From CAVPMW01 sp963706515 (GTDB taxonomy: Bacteria > Chloroflexota > Anaerolineae > Anaerolineales > UBA4823), in the NCBI GenBank assembly GCA_963706515.1, contig CAVPMW010000007.1, positions 186,001 through 250,000 of the forward strand: 64,000 nucleotides of DNA, read 5' to 3'. A model generated the notes under the pieces. That model was given only the letters and a program-made list of their open reading frames with translations, had not been told where the DNA came from and did no database searches. The position numbers were made by a program, and so were the translations under genes. Of this stretch, positions 28,575-37,517 are shown in pieces; the first letter of the stretch is position 1; each line of letters starts with the position of its first letter.

Positions 28575-29426
28575 ATGGCAGTGAAAACCACTAAACCCAA
28601 GTCCAAGCGTGTCACAGTCAGCAGGCGCAAATTGGCCGCCCAGGCTCACGAGATTGAAGTCGATGCCGCCTTGACTGAGCTCGAGGGCGAAGAAGAAGTT
28701 GCTGAAGGCGCTGAAGAGCTTGCTGCGGCAGGCGACATGGCGAAGATCAGCGCAGCTGCCCTGGCAGCTGGCGCCAGCGACCTGACCCGGGCTGTAGACG
28801 CAGAAGTAGTCGCTGACCGGATGGCAACGCTCAGCGAGGCAGTGGCAGTAGCCGGCGTGGTGGATGTGGCTGAAGGCGCCGATATGTTGGCTGCTTCGGA
28901 TGACGTCGATGTCATGAGTGCTCTGGTCGGGTTAATGAGCATGGGCGACATCGATCACGGCCTGGAGCTGGCCCGCCTGGCTGGCGAGTTCGCGGCGGTC
29001 AGTGCAGTGGTCGACGGGCTGCAGATGCCCATCCTTTCGATCTTCCTGGAAGAACGCGGCGGGCGCATGCAGGCGATGGCTGTCGAACAGATCCGCCTGG
29101 CAGCCAGCACACGCGCTCTGGCGCGCGCGATGGCGGCTGCCAGTCAGAAGCTCGCAGAAATGGGCGAGCAGGAAGTTGCCGAAGGCGTCGTGCGCATGGC
29201 AGTCTCTGAGGGGATGGCAGAGCGCAGTGCGGAGCTGGCTATGGGCGGCGCGATGCTCGCTGAAAGAGGTTCGGAAGAAGTTGCCGCTGCCGTGGTCACC
29301 GGCAAAGTCGCTAAAGAGATGGCTGCTGAAGGGGCTGCAGATATCGCGGCCGGGTCAGCTGCAATCGGCGGAGGCGAGGCGATGGAGGACTTCTCCGCCG
29401 CGCTGGGCGACAAAGCCCGCCACTAA
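28575..29426 (+). CDS. Alanine/glutamate-rich helical repeat protein
   Basis: 283 residues, dominated by Ala, Glu, Met and Val and predicted almost entirely helical, without signal peptide. A basic head (KTTKPKSKRVTVSRRKL) is followed by degenerate repeats anchored on VAEGAEEL (~42), VAEGADML (~98) and VAEGVVRM (~201), with related EEVAAAVVTG (~234) and AADIAAGSAAI (~254). A central segment, MPILSIFLEERGGRMQAMAV, is less repetitive. The composition recalls phasins or surface-coating amphipathic helices, but I do not recognise the family. AAGGAGTGTACAG precedes the start. The gene ends the plus-strand island and faces the SLC13 gene. Confidence 0.7.
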   Translation: MAVKTTKPKSKRVTVSRRKLAAQAHEIEVDAALTELEGEEEVAEGAEELAAAGDMAKISAAALAAGASDLTRAVDAEVVADRMATLSEAVAVAGVVDVAEGADMLAASDDVDVMSALVGLMSMGDIDHGLELARLAGEFAAVSAVVDGLQMPILSIFLEERGGRMQAMAVEQIRLAASTRALARAMAAASQKLAEMGEQEVAEGVVRMAVSEGMAERSAELAMGGAMLAERGSEEVAAAVVTGKVAKEMAAEGAADIAAGSAAIGGGEAMEDFSAALGDKARH

Positions 29427-29452
29427 ACTAAAATTATCCGAAACACTTTACG

Positions 29453-29495
29453 CGAAGCGGGGATGGCTGCCTGAGGGCAGTTCATTCCCGCTTCG
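29453..29495. terminator. Terminator between convergent genes
   Basis: CGAAGCGGG / CCCGCTTCG enclosing a second stem GCTGCC / GGCAG(T). It lies between the convergent stops at 29426 and 29546 and can serve both strands. Confidence 0.65.
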
Positions 29496-29545
29496 GCGCG
29501 CCTTCTTCCTATGTAAGGATATTTCCCTTCAATTCCATTATTTTT

Positions 29546-31358
29546 TCAAGTCAGATGCCAGACCGCAGGTAGTAAAAATATCAGGATAGCCAGGATCAAT
29601 ATCGTTAAGGGTATCCCAATTTTGGCGTAATCTCGCAGGTGGTATCCACCCGGACCCATCACCAGGATGTTCACGGGATGCCCAAATGGGGTGATGAATG
29701 CGAGTGAAGTCGCCAGGGCGACCCCCATCACCAATGCTCTCGGATTGGCTCCCAGGTGGATGGCTGCCCCGATTGCCACGGGCACCAGCATGACCGATGC
29801 AGCCGCTCCGTTCATCACCTGCGCCAGAAGCATGGTCAGTAGGACCAGGCCGGCGAGCAGGACCTGCACCCCATAAGCGCCCAGCCCTTGAGACAGCCAG
29901 CTGCCAAGATTTTCAGCTATGCCGGTTTTAGAGATTGCGATTCCCAGGGGGAACATCCCGGCAATTAGAAAGATCGCTTTCCAATCTACAGCCGCATAAG
30001 CCTTATCCATCGAAATTATCCTGGTCATGATCATTAAGGCTGCGCCAGCCAGCATGACGATGCCCGTCGGAAACTGGCTCAGGCTGGCGGCCAGCACACT
30101 GCCAACCAATATTGCCAGGGCTAGCCAGCGCTTCCAGGAGTGGACGGGGGCGCTTTGTTCGCTTTCGCTCAGGATGACCAGGTCCGGGACTGAGCGAAGC
30201 AAAGGCAGGCTGGAGCGCGGTCCAAGCAATAGAAGTGCATCACCAAACTCAAGAGGAATATCTGACAGGTTAGTCCGGAAGGGACGTCCACCCCGCCAGA
30301 TAGCAATGACGTTCAGGTTATATTTCTCGCGAAAGTGCGCCTGGCGCAGGGAATGACCGAGAAGCTGCGAGTGGCGGGCGAGCACTGTCTCTACCAGTAC
30401 CATCTGGCTCGATTCGAAGCCAGCCTCCCGCGTTTTCCTCCGGGGTGAGCAAGGTGAGGTTAGCCTGGAGGGTCTGCGCCGATAAATTCTCAGGGCGACC
30501 TGCGAGGAGCAGGATATCTCCTTGCTTGAGCACCGTGTCCGGGGCAGGTGAAAGGGTTAGTTTTCCATACCGCTCGATGCCGATAGCATTGAGGCTGAAA
30601 GTCTCGCGCAATCCGCTCTGGTAAATCTGTTTGCCTACCAGAAATGATCCTGGGGGTAGAATAGCGCGCACCAGGCGATCTTTTAACTGGTAAATATTGG
30701 CGAGGTCGTTATTTTCGGGGACGCTGTCCATCCTGTTTTGGAGGGCTGGGCGTTCGGGCAGCAATCGCCTTCCGATCAAGGTGATGAAACCAACTCCAGC
30801 AACGACGATCGGGATGCCCAGGGGGGCAAAGTCCAGGACGCCGAAGCCGGTGTAGCCCTGCGCGCGCAGGAGGCCGCTGGCGATAATATTCGTCGTAGTA
30901 AATAAAGTCGCCATCCCTCCCAAGATTGTACCGAATGCCAGGGGAATCAAAAGGCGGGAAGGGTTTACCCGGCTTTTTCGGGCAGCGCCCATAACAGCCG
31001 GCAACAACACTGCTGCAGCAGCAATGTTATTCATAAACAAGGACAATAACGCGCCTCCGGCTGTCACTGCAATGATCAGCCGGGTCTCATTATTCCCAGC
31101 CAGCTTGAGCAGCCAATTCCCGAGCTGGTCAGTCAGACCGCTGACACGCAGACCTTCTGCCAGGATGAAAACTGCCAGGATAGTAATTACCGCTGACCGG
31201 CTGAAGCCAGAAAGGGCCTCCTCCGGAGTCAAAACCCCGCTGATTCCCAGGGAAAGCAGCACCAATATTGCCACCAGATCGGGGCGAATGCGATCACTGA
31301 GCAAAAGCAGGATCGCCACCCCAATGATGATTAGCGTGATAATCTCGGGCGAGATCAT
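29546..31358 (-). CDS. SLC13/DASS-family anion transporter with RCK_C domains (one frameshift)
   Basis: About 603 residues after correcting one extra base near 30395-30420. N-terminal half: LIIIGVAILLLLSDRIRPDL, SGFSRSAVITILAVFILAEG, then SLFMNNIAAAAVLLPAVMGA, the conserved SLC13-like Na/anion hairpin motif (NN). The middle carries two TrkA-C/RCK_C modules (ILPPGSFLVGKQIYQSGLRE with LKQGDILLLAGRPENL; and LLGHSLRQAHFREKYNLNVI with DALLLLGPRSSL). The C-terminal half (MNGAAASVMLVPVAIGAAIH; ATSLAFITPFGHPVNILVMG) repeats the transport motif. Family members carry sulfate, dicarboxylates or arsenite; the regulatory insert suggests control by a nucleotide or ion. It follows the minus-strand gene at 31817 by 17 nt. 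Confidence 0.82.
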
Positions 31359-31375
31359 TTTTTAAATTTTCCCCC

Positions 31376-31817
31376 TTACGGATCTAACGCCGCGCCCATC
31401 TGGCGGGGCACGATCATCGGATCATCTTTACTGGCCAGGATCAAAGCTGAGACCAGGGTTCGCTCGTCGGTAGGTTCGACCGGATACTCCTCTTCGCCGC
31501 TCATTACCGAAAGGCGGACCTGACCCCGCTCTCCTATTGCCAGCTCAACGCTATACACCTCACAGCGATATCGATCGTAGGGTGGGATGTCGCGTTCGAT
31601 CCACCAAATCACCCGGTCAGCTTGCGCTCGCTTTCTCAGGCGATAGCTGTGTAAACCTAACCGTCTCAGCAGCCCCTTTTCAGGCCAGACTGCTCTGGCG
31701 AACGCGCTTAACTCACGGCGAACCGGCCGTGTCCCAATATTTTGCCAGCTTAAGCAAATCATCGGAGCGGGATTTCTCCAGCGTCAGGTAATTGTCATTA
31801 TTCGCGTATAAATTCAT
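31376..31817 (-). CDS. Hypothetical protein upstream of the SLC13 transporter (one frameshift)
   Basis: About 146 residues if one A is removed from an A-run near 31740. It starts MNLYANNDNYLTLEKSRSDD, then LLKLANIGTRPVRRELSAFA, a basic central part (LLRRLGLHSYRLRKRAQADR) and a beta-rich end (VYSVELAIGERGQVRLSVMS). GGAGGTCCCAGGCT before the ATG is a good ribosome site. It is soluble, with no motif recognised. The 17-nt gap to the transporter implies one operon, so a role in transporter regulation or an unrelated cytosolic function are both possible. Confidence 0.55.
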
Positions 31818-32005
31818 AGCCTGGGACCTCCACATCCACGCATTAAATCGTATCAGCATCTCCCTATTTAGTCTCTAAGCGAGGTTTAACGAAATCTTAA
31901 ACGTTAATTAAACAGGCCCAGCCTGGGGCTTTCAATCAACCTGTCCTTTTTTTCTCTCCACTAAACCAATGTAGCTGGACAAGCCATATTCCGGTGGTTA
32001 TACTT

Positions 32006-32113
32006 GTGATTGGCCGAATGTATTTTTACAAAAATTGACACCCAGACGGCCAATCACTGGGGCAAACCGCCATTTTATGTTCCTATGTACTTAAAATACT
32101 TATGGCGGTTTGC
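32006..32113 (+). promoter_or_regulatory. Tandem inverted repeats upstream of the two-component system
   Basis: GTGATTGGCCG (32006) / CGGCCAATCAC (32047) with a 30-nt loop, then after four bases GCAAACCGCCAT (32062) / ATGGCGGTTTGC (32102) with a 28-nt loop. All arms are perfect. They fill the 345-bp divergent gap between the genes at 31817 and 32163 and end 49 nt before the response-regulator ATG. Layout matches the leader at 5460-5574 although the sequences differ. No other gene was seen in this gap. Confidence 0.55.
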
Positions 32114-32162
32114 TACTGCATGCACATAATTTCACTGAATCTGATTGCAGCCGGTTGATTAA

Positions 32163-32862
32163 ATGACCAAACATATTCTGCTGGTCGACGATGATGCTTT
32201 GATGCGCCGCAGCCTGGCTTTCGGACTCACTCAAGCCGGTTACCGGATGAGCAGTGCGGCGAACGCGGAAGATGCCCTTACCCTCTCTCAACGCGACCCG
32301 CCTGATTTGGTGCTGTTGGATATTGGCTTACCCGGGATGGATGGCCTGGATGCACTGCGCTACTTCAAAGCCCAAATAGGAGCGCCGGTGATTTTCCTGA
32401 CCGCCCGGCGGAGTGAAACCGATGAAATCCTGGGGTTGGAGCTCGGAGCAGATGATTACCTGACCAAGCCGGTTAACCTGAGCCGCCTGCTTGCCCATGT
32501 AAAAGCTGTTTTGCGCCGGTCTGAGGCGGATAAGAACATCGAAGCAGAGCGACCCCCTATCATCTTGGGGGACTTGATCGTCGATCCCGGCGCGCATACC
32601 GTGATGGTAGCCGGTCGTACGGTCGATTTGAGGCCAGCGCGAGTTCGATCTGCTGCACGCCCTTGCCCTCCAGCCCAATCGGGTTATCTCCACAGAGGAG
32701 TTGCTGGCAAGTGTTTGGGGAGCCGAGTTCAGCGGGGAACCCCAGGTAGTATATGTCCACATCCGCTGGCTGCGCCTGCGTATCGAAGAAGATGCGGACC
32801 ATCCGCGCCGGATCATCACCGTGCACGGGGTTGGCTATAAGCTCGTTCCGCGAGGCGGGTGA
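32163..32862 (+). CDS. OmpR/PhoB-type response regulator (one frameshift)
   Basis: About 232 residues after removing one C near 32640. Receiver domain: acidic pocket HILLVDDDALMRR, phosphoacceptor Asp in LVLLDIGLPGMDG (~residue 54), switch Thr in FLTARR, Lys in DDYLTKPVN. C-terminal winged helix regained after the shift: AEFDLLHALALQPNRVIS, then VVYVHIRWLRLRIEED and VHGVGYKLV. The stop TGA overlaps the kinase ATG (TGATG), so the pair is translationally coupled. No Shine-Dalgarno sequence is visible before the ATG; tandem inverted repeats precede it. The regulon is unknown; the neighbouring divergent SLC13 operon is a possible target. Confidence 0.87.
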
Positions 32863-34283
32863 TGCTGAACTCTTTGCGCAACCGGCTGATTCTCAGCCAC
32901 ATATTGCCTCTGCTGATCATCATCCCGCTGATGGGTATTGCGCTGTTATACGCACTGGAAACCCAGTATGTGCTGCCTAACCTGGCGAATGAATTAAGTG
33001 GAGATGCGAAAATCCTGGCTGAAATTACCAGCCAGCAATCCGGAATATGGCAAGATCCGCTCGTTGCCCGGACCGCCCTTCAAAAATCGCGCACCAGTCA
33101 GGAGAAACGGATTATGTTTATACGTCCTGACGGACGCCTCCTGGCTTCCAGTGACCCTGCCGACGAGGAGCGCATCGATCAGCCCATCCTCGCGGTCGGG
33201 CTGGACGAGGCGAAAAAAGGCGAGCTGGTCAAACGCATCAACCTGAGCCAGGGCTTACACGGGGAGGTAGTGGATGTTTTTGCGCCGGTATTTGGTTCGG
33301 ATCAGAACCTGACCGGAATCGTCCGGGTTTCCTACCGCTATGCAACTTTGAGGGAGGAGCTCGTCCAATTTCGGTTTCTAATCATTGGCATCCTCATCCT
33401 GGGATTATTGTCCGGCGCTGTTTTGGGAGTCCTGCTCGCGGTGAACATCGACCGCCCGATCCAACAGGCAACAGACGCGATCGATGATCTGGCAATAAGA
33501 GGCAAGCGGGATCCTTTGTACGTTCAAGGACCGGATGAGATCCAGCATCTGCTGCAGTCGGTAAATTTTCTGGTTGAACGCTTACACAATCTGGAGAAAG
33601 CCCGCCAGCAGCTGCTGGACAACCTGGTCCATGAGCTGGGAAGACCCCTGGGTGGAATCCGCATGGCAATCCAGGTCTCCCGTGAAGGTGCAAAGCGCGA
33701 TCCGGTTCTGCTGGATGAGCTCCTCGAGGGAATGGATGAGGAGAGCGAGAGGCTGGAACATTTACTGGACGACCTGGCTCGCCTGCAAGATCAGGTTGTA
33801 GGGGGGTTGGAATTAAATCTGAAGCCGGTCGCCCTGGCGGAATGGCTGCCTAAAGTGTTGCTCACCTGGCGAGAGGCTGCCGAGGTCAAAAATCTGAAGT
33901 GGGAAGAAAGCCTCGCCGCAAACCTGCCCGTCCTGAATATCGATCGGGATCGGATTGCCCAGGTATTAGGCAACCTGATCAGCAACGCCATCAAGTTTAC
34001 TCCCAGCGGGGGAGCTGTAGCTGTCACGGCGGGCACGGCGGAAAATAAGGTTTGGATCCAGGTGCGCGATACGGGTCCGGGCATTCCTGCTTATGAGCAG
34101 GAGCAGGTGTTCACACCCTTCTTTCAAGGAGAGCAAGGTCGCAGGATCAAGCGGGGTATGGGGTTGGGCTTGAGCATCGCGCGCGACCTTGCCGAAGCAC
34201 ATTTTGGCAAGATCGAGCTGACCAGCGAGCCAGGCTCAGGCAGCAGCTTTACCCTCTGGCTTCCGGTTAGTGCAGCGGTTTAG
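32862..34283 (+). CDS. Sensor histidine kinase
   Basis: 473 residues from the ATG that overlaps the response-regulator stop. TM1 (ILSHILPLLIIIPLMGIALL), an extracytoplasmic sensor (~30-165), TM2 (FLIIGILILGLLSGAVLGVL), HAMP with VNIDRPIQQATDAIDDLA, then HisKA with the phosphoacceptor in LVHELGRPLGG, and HATPase with N-box NLISNAIKFTP, G1 DTGPGIP and G2 GMGLGLSIARDLAEA. The HELGRP form differs from the commoner HELRTP; I recall it from other Chloroflexota kinases. The external loop could sense an envelope signal. Cognate partner of the preceding regulator by coupling. Confidence 0.9.
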   Translation: MLNSLRNRLILSHILPLLIIIPLMGIALLYALETQYVLPNLANELSGDAKILAEITSQQSGIWQDPLVARTALQKSRTSQEKRIMFIRPDGRLLASSDPADEERIDQPILAVGLDEAKKGELVKRINLSQGLHGEVVDVFAPVFGSDQNLTGIVRVSYRYATLREELVQFRFLIIGILILGLLSGAVLGVLLAVNIDRPIQQATDAIDDLAIRGKRDPLYVQGPDEIQHLLQSVNFLVERLHNLEKARQQLLDNLVHELGRPLGGIRMAIQVSREGAKRDPVLLDELLEGMDEESERLEHLLDDLARLQDQVVGGLELNLKPVALAEWLPKVLLTWREAAEVKNLKWEESLAANLPVLNIDRDRIAQVLGNLISNAIKFTPSGGAVAVTAGTAENKVWIQVRDTGPGIPAYEQEQVFTPFFQGEQGRRIKRGMGLGLSIARDLAEAHFGKIELTSEPGSGSSFTLWLPVSAAV

Positions 34284-34300
34284 GGGGTTTTTGAACTTGC

Positions 34301-34346
34301 TTGACGGAAACTTCTATTAGAATTATAATCCTGTAATTACAGGATT
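34301..34346 (+). promoter_or_regulatory. Sigma-70 promoter with GntR-type operator, transcription unit A
   Basis: TTGACG (34301-34306), 17-bp spacer, TATAAT (34324-34329), overlapped by the perfect 20-bp palindrome AATCCTGTAATTACAGGATT at 34327-34346. The operator covers the -10 and start site, as expected for repression. It drives the genes 34411-41345. Related palindromes are at 46687 and 46798. Confidence 0.85.
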
Positions 34347-34410
34347 ACATTGTGCTCGCTTGTCTAATCGAGCATCGTTGGAATGTAGCAATCCACGAAT
34401 GGGAGTATCT

Positions 34411-35442
34411 ATGTCAGAACTTGTCAGCGTCTGTCTGGTGGGAGCCGGCCGCGCCGGAAAAGTCCATGCCAATTCCCTGGTAAATCACATCCCTGAAGCA
34501 AAGCTCGCGGCTATCGTCGACAGCAGTCCTGAAGCATTAAATTCCACTGCCGCACAGTTCGACATCCCAGGTCGCTTCTCTACTCTCGAGGAGGCTCTGG
34601 AAAGCGCGCAATTCGCTGCGGTGGTCATTACCACCCCAACCTTCTCGCACCCCTCCCTGGCGATCACCGCCGCGAGCGCAGGCAAACACGTCTTCCTGGA
34701 AAAGCCCATGGCTTTAACCCTGGCGGACTGCGATGACATCATCGCCCAGGCTCGCCAGCACCAGGTGCTGCTCCAGCTGGGTTTCATGCGCCGCTTTGAT
34801 CCTGATTTCCAGGCAGCTGCTGAGCGGATCGCGGCTGGCGAAATCGGCCAGCCCATGCTGATTAAATCACTTACCCACGGACCAGGCCTGCCCCCGCCCT
34901 GGGCGCGCGATTTGAAGACTTCCAACGGCAACCTGGCGGAAGTCAACAGCCATGATTGGGATTGTGTGCGCTGGCTGATGGGCTCGAACATTCAGAGGGT
35001 ATATGTTGAAGTTGCCAACTTTAAAGGAAAGTCCCTGGGTGTAGATTCGCAAAACTTCTACGACAATGCCCTGGTCAATCTGCGCTTCGAAAATGGCGGT
35101 CTGGGAAGCATCTCCAGCGTCTGCCCGTGCGATTATGGCTATGACGCGCGGGTGGAGATTGTCGGCGAAAAGGGGATCATGCAGATCGGCGAGCTGCAAG
35201 GCCAGTCAATCGTTGTCTGCACTGACCGGGACCAGGGGCTGATCTCACCCATCAACCGCACCTGGCCGCAGCGCTTCGCCTGGGGATACATCGGAGAGAT
35301 GAGGCATTTTATCTCCTGCATCCGCACGGGAGCGCAACCAAAGGTCGGCGGGGAGGAAGGTCGCTGGGCAGTCGCGGGCGTTCTGGCAGCCACCAAATCC
35401 CTCCTGGAGGAACGCCCGGTTTACCTCAGCGAGGTAATGTAA
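34411..35442 (+). CDS. Gfo/Idh/MocA-family NAD(P)-dependent dehydrogenase
   Basis: 343 residues. The Rossmann fold starts at once: VSVCLVGAGRAGKVHANSL, with GxGxxG; then VVITTPTFSHPSLAITAASA and the family motif HVFLEKPMALT (Lys as catalytic residue). The C-terminal domain contains NLAEVNSHDWDCVRWLMGSN with the conserved His/Asp. Members oxidise sugars, inositols and related cyclitols. Start ATG 34411 follows GGGAG; an upstream in-frame ATG would lack a ribosome site and add 17 residues. First gene of unit A, behind the palindromic operator. The substrate is likely a polyol, cyclitol or sugar acid, judged from neighbours. Confidence 0.87.
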   Translation: MSELVSVCLVGAGRAGKVHANSLVNHIPEAKLAAIVDSSPEALNSTAAQFDIPGRFSTLEEALESAQFAAVVITTPTFSHPSLAITAASAGKHVFLEKPMALTLADCDDIIAQARQHQVLLQLGFMRRFDPDFQAAAERIAAGEIGQPMLIKSLTHGPGLPPPWARDLKTSNGNLAEVNSHDWDCVRWLMGSNIQRVYVEVANFKGKSLGVDSQNFYDNALVNLRFENGGLGSISSVCPCDYGYDARVEIVGEKGIMQIGELQGQSIVVCTDRDQGLISPINRTWPQRFAWGYIGEMRHFISCIRTGAQPKVGGEEGRWAVAGVLAATKSLLEERPVYLSEVM

Positions 35443-35454
35443 TGAAGGCACTAG

Positions 35455-36511
35455 ATGGGTAATTCGATGATTGCCGTCGTCTATCATGGCCCGGAAGACC
35501 TGCGCGTCGAAGAGCGACCGATTCCGACAATCGCTGACGATGAAGTGCTGCTCAAGGTGCTCAGCACGGGCATCTGCGGCACCGACATCCGCATCCTGCA
35601 TGGGGCGCATCGCATGTACCCCGCTGGAACCATCCGCATCCCTGGGCATGAAGTGGTCGGGGAGATTGTCGAGTCCGGCAGCCAGCTAAACGACCTGCAC
35701 GCCGGCATGCGCGTCTTTGTGGCGCCTAATATGGGTTGCGGACACTGCCGCCAGTGTATTTCTGGGAACAACAACCGCTGTGCGCAATATGCAGCCATCG
35801 GGGTCACGCTGGACGGCTCGTTTGCCGAGTATATGCGCGTCCCTGCCAGTGCAATCGCCCAGGGGAACCTGATCCCTGTGGATAATTCGATCGATCCGGC
35901 GGCTGCCGCCTTGATCGAGCCTTTTGCCTGTGTCCTGCGCGGCCAGGAAGCGCTGCACATCCAGCCTGGCGAGATCGGTGCTGGTCATCGGGGCAGGTCC
36001 AATCGGGATCATGCACGCCCTGCTGGCGCAGTTCCGTGGAGCGGGTAAGATTTTTATCAGCGAGCTGAACCCGCTGCGCAGCGCACAGGCAGAAGCATTT
36101 GGGATTGGGCAGGTAATCCAGCCCGCGCAGGGCGACCTGGTCGAAATTATTAAATCGGAGACCGGGGGTGAAGGGGTTGACGTGGTAATCATCGCCGCGC
36201 CTGCCGCTTCTGCCCAGGAAGTCTCGCTCGAGCTGGCTGCCCTGGGCGGGAGGATCAACTTTTTCGGCGGGCTGCCCAAGGAGAGGTCCAAAATCCTTTT
36301 CGACTCTAACCTGGTGCACTATAAAGAGCTGACTGTCACCGGCACTACTGCGTGCAGCACGGACAACTGCCGCCAGGCTGCAGTTATCGCCAGCTCAGGG
36401 AGGTTAGACCTGGGCAGGATCGTCGGTGCACGTTTCCCATTGGAGGCTGCAGCACAGGCATTCCAGGCTGCTGAAGATGGGACGACCCTTAAGGTGGTCA
36501 TGGAGCCGTGA
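35455..36511 (+). CDS. Zinc-dependent alcohol/polyol dehydrogenase (one frameshift)
   Basis: About 351 residues after correcting one extra base near 35983. Medium-chain dehydrogenase: catalytic zinc ligands in GICGTDIRI and IPGHEVVGE, structural zinc cysteines in CGHCRQCISGNNNRC, and the Rossmann motif VLVIGAGPIGIMHALLA regained after the break. The C-terminal half includes VDVVIIAAPAASAQEVSLEL. ATG 35455 follows GAAGG; 35467 is an alternative. Its stop overlaps the next gene by four bases (GTGA). Related enzymes oxidise sorbitol, threonine or keto-inositol. Placed after the Gfo/Idh enzyme it may catalyse the second oxidation (inference). Confidence 0.87.
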
Positions 36512-37488
36512 TCAGCCACCGATCCCTCCCTCCGCTTAATGCTGCTAGCTATCGGAGGCTGTATACGGTCGCCGGGCCGCTGGACCCTGCGCTGGCTGGC
36601 ATCACCGACGCGCACAACCACGTGTGGATAGCAAAAGTGCCAGGCGCCGACCCCGCTGCACCTGTGTTGGATGACCAGACTGCGATCGCGGCTGAGCTGC
36701 GCGACTACCGCCAGGCCGGGGGCGGGACCATCATCGATTGCCAGCCACCTGGCTGTGGGCGAGATGGCAGCAAGCTGCGTGAACTGGCTATCGCCAGCGG
36801 CGTGAATATCGTCGCCTGCACCGGCTTTCACCTGCAAAAATATTATCCTCCAGGCTTCTGGCTGTTCCGGGCATCCATACAGGCCGCACAAGAGTATTTC
36901 ATTAACGAGTTGAGCCAGGCATTGTGGGAAACCCGGCATAGTGAGAACGTCGTGCTTGCCGGCTTTATCAAGATCGCCTGCACAGCCTCGCTGGCTCAAT
37001 CGCCGCTGCATCTCGTGGAAGCCGCGGTAGGCGCCAGTTTGGAATGCGAGGCGGCGATCGAAGTGCATACCGAAAAAGGTTTGGATGCGGAAGAGATCGT
37101 CAGGACGCTCGTTGATTTTGGTCTGCCGCCCGAGCGGCTGGTCTTATGCCACATGGATAAGCGCCCGGATTTCAACCTGCACGCCAGCCTGGCGCAGCAG
37201 GGCATCCTGTTGGAATATGACACATTCTACCGGCCGAAATATGAGCCGGATATCAACCTGTGGTCGCTTCTCGATCAGATGGTCGCTGCCGGATTGGAGA
37301 GCCAGGTCGCCATCGCTACCGATATGGCTGAGGCTCGGCTGTGGACCAGGCTGGGCGGCGCTCCCGGCTTGAGCGGCTTGATCACAATCATCATCCCCAG
37401 ACTCGTTGAGTCAGGTTTCAGCCAACCGACCATCCGCAGGCTGACCGGAGAAAATATTGCCGGTCGCCTGGCACGGCCCGGATCATAA
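36508..37488 (+). CDS. Phosphotriesterase-family metal-dependent hydrolase (lactonase-like)
   Basis: 326 residues from a GTG that overlaps the preceding stop. Metal ligands of the PTE family are recognisable: ITDAHNHVW (HxH), GFIKIAC, where the Lys would be the carbamylated bridge, AAIEVHTEKG and VLCHMDKRPDF (His ligands), and IATDMAEARLW (Asp). Members of this group open lactones or cyclic ketones rather than phosphotriesters. The tight coupling to two dehydrogenases suggests hydrolysis of an oxidised ring product such as a lactone or diketone. No signal peptide. Confidence 0.82.
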   Translation: MISHRSLPPLNAASYRRLYTVAGPLDPALAGITDAHNHVWIAKVPGADPAAPVLDDQTAIAAELRDYRQAGGGTIIDCQPPGCGRDGSKLRELAIASGVNIVACTGFHLQKYYPPGFWLFRASIQAAQEYFINELSQALWETRHSENVVLAGFIKIACTASLAQSPLHLVEAAVGASLECEAAIEVHTEKGLDAEEIVRTLVDFGLPPERLVLCHMDKRPDFNLHASLAQQGILLEYDTFYRPKYEPDINLWSLLDQMVAAGLESQVAIATDMAEARLWTRLGGAPGLSGLITIIIPRLVESGFSQPTIRRLTGENIAGRLARPGS

Positions 37489-37517
37489 ATGCCATTTGTA
37501 AACCAAGGATTTCACTT

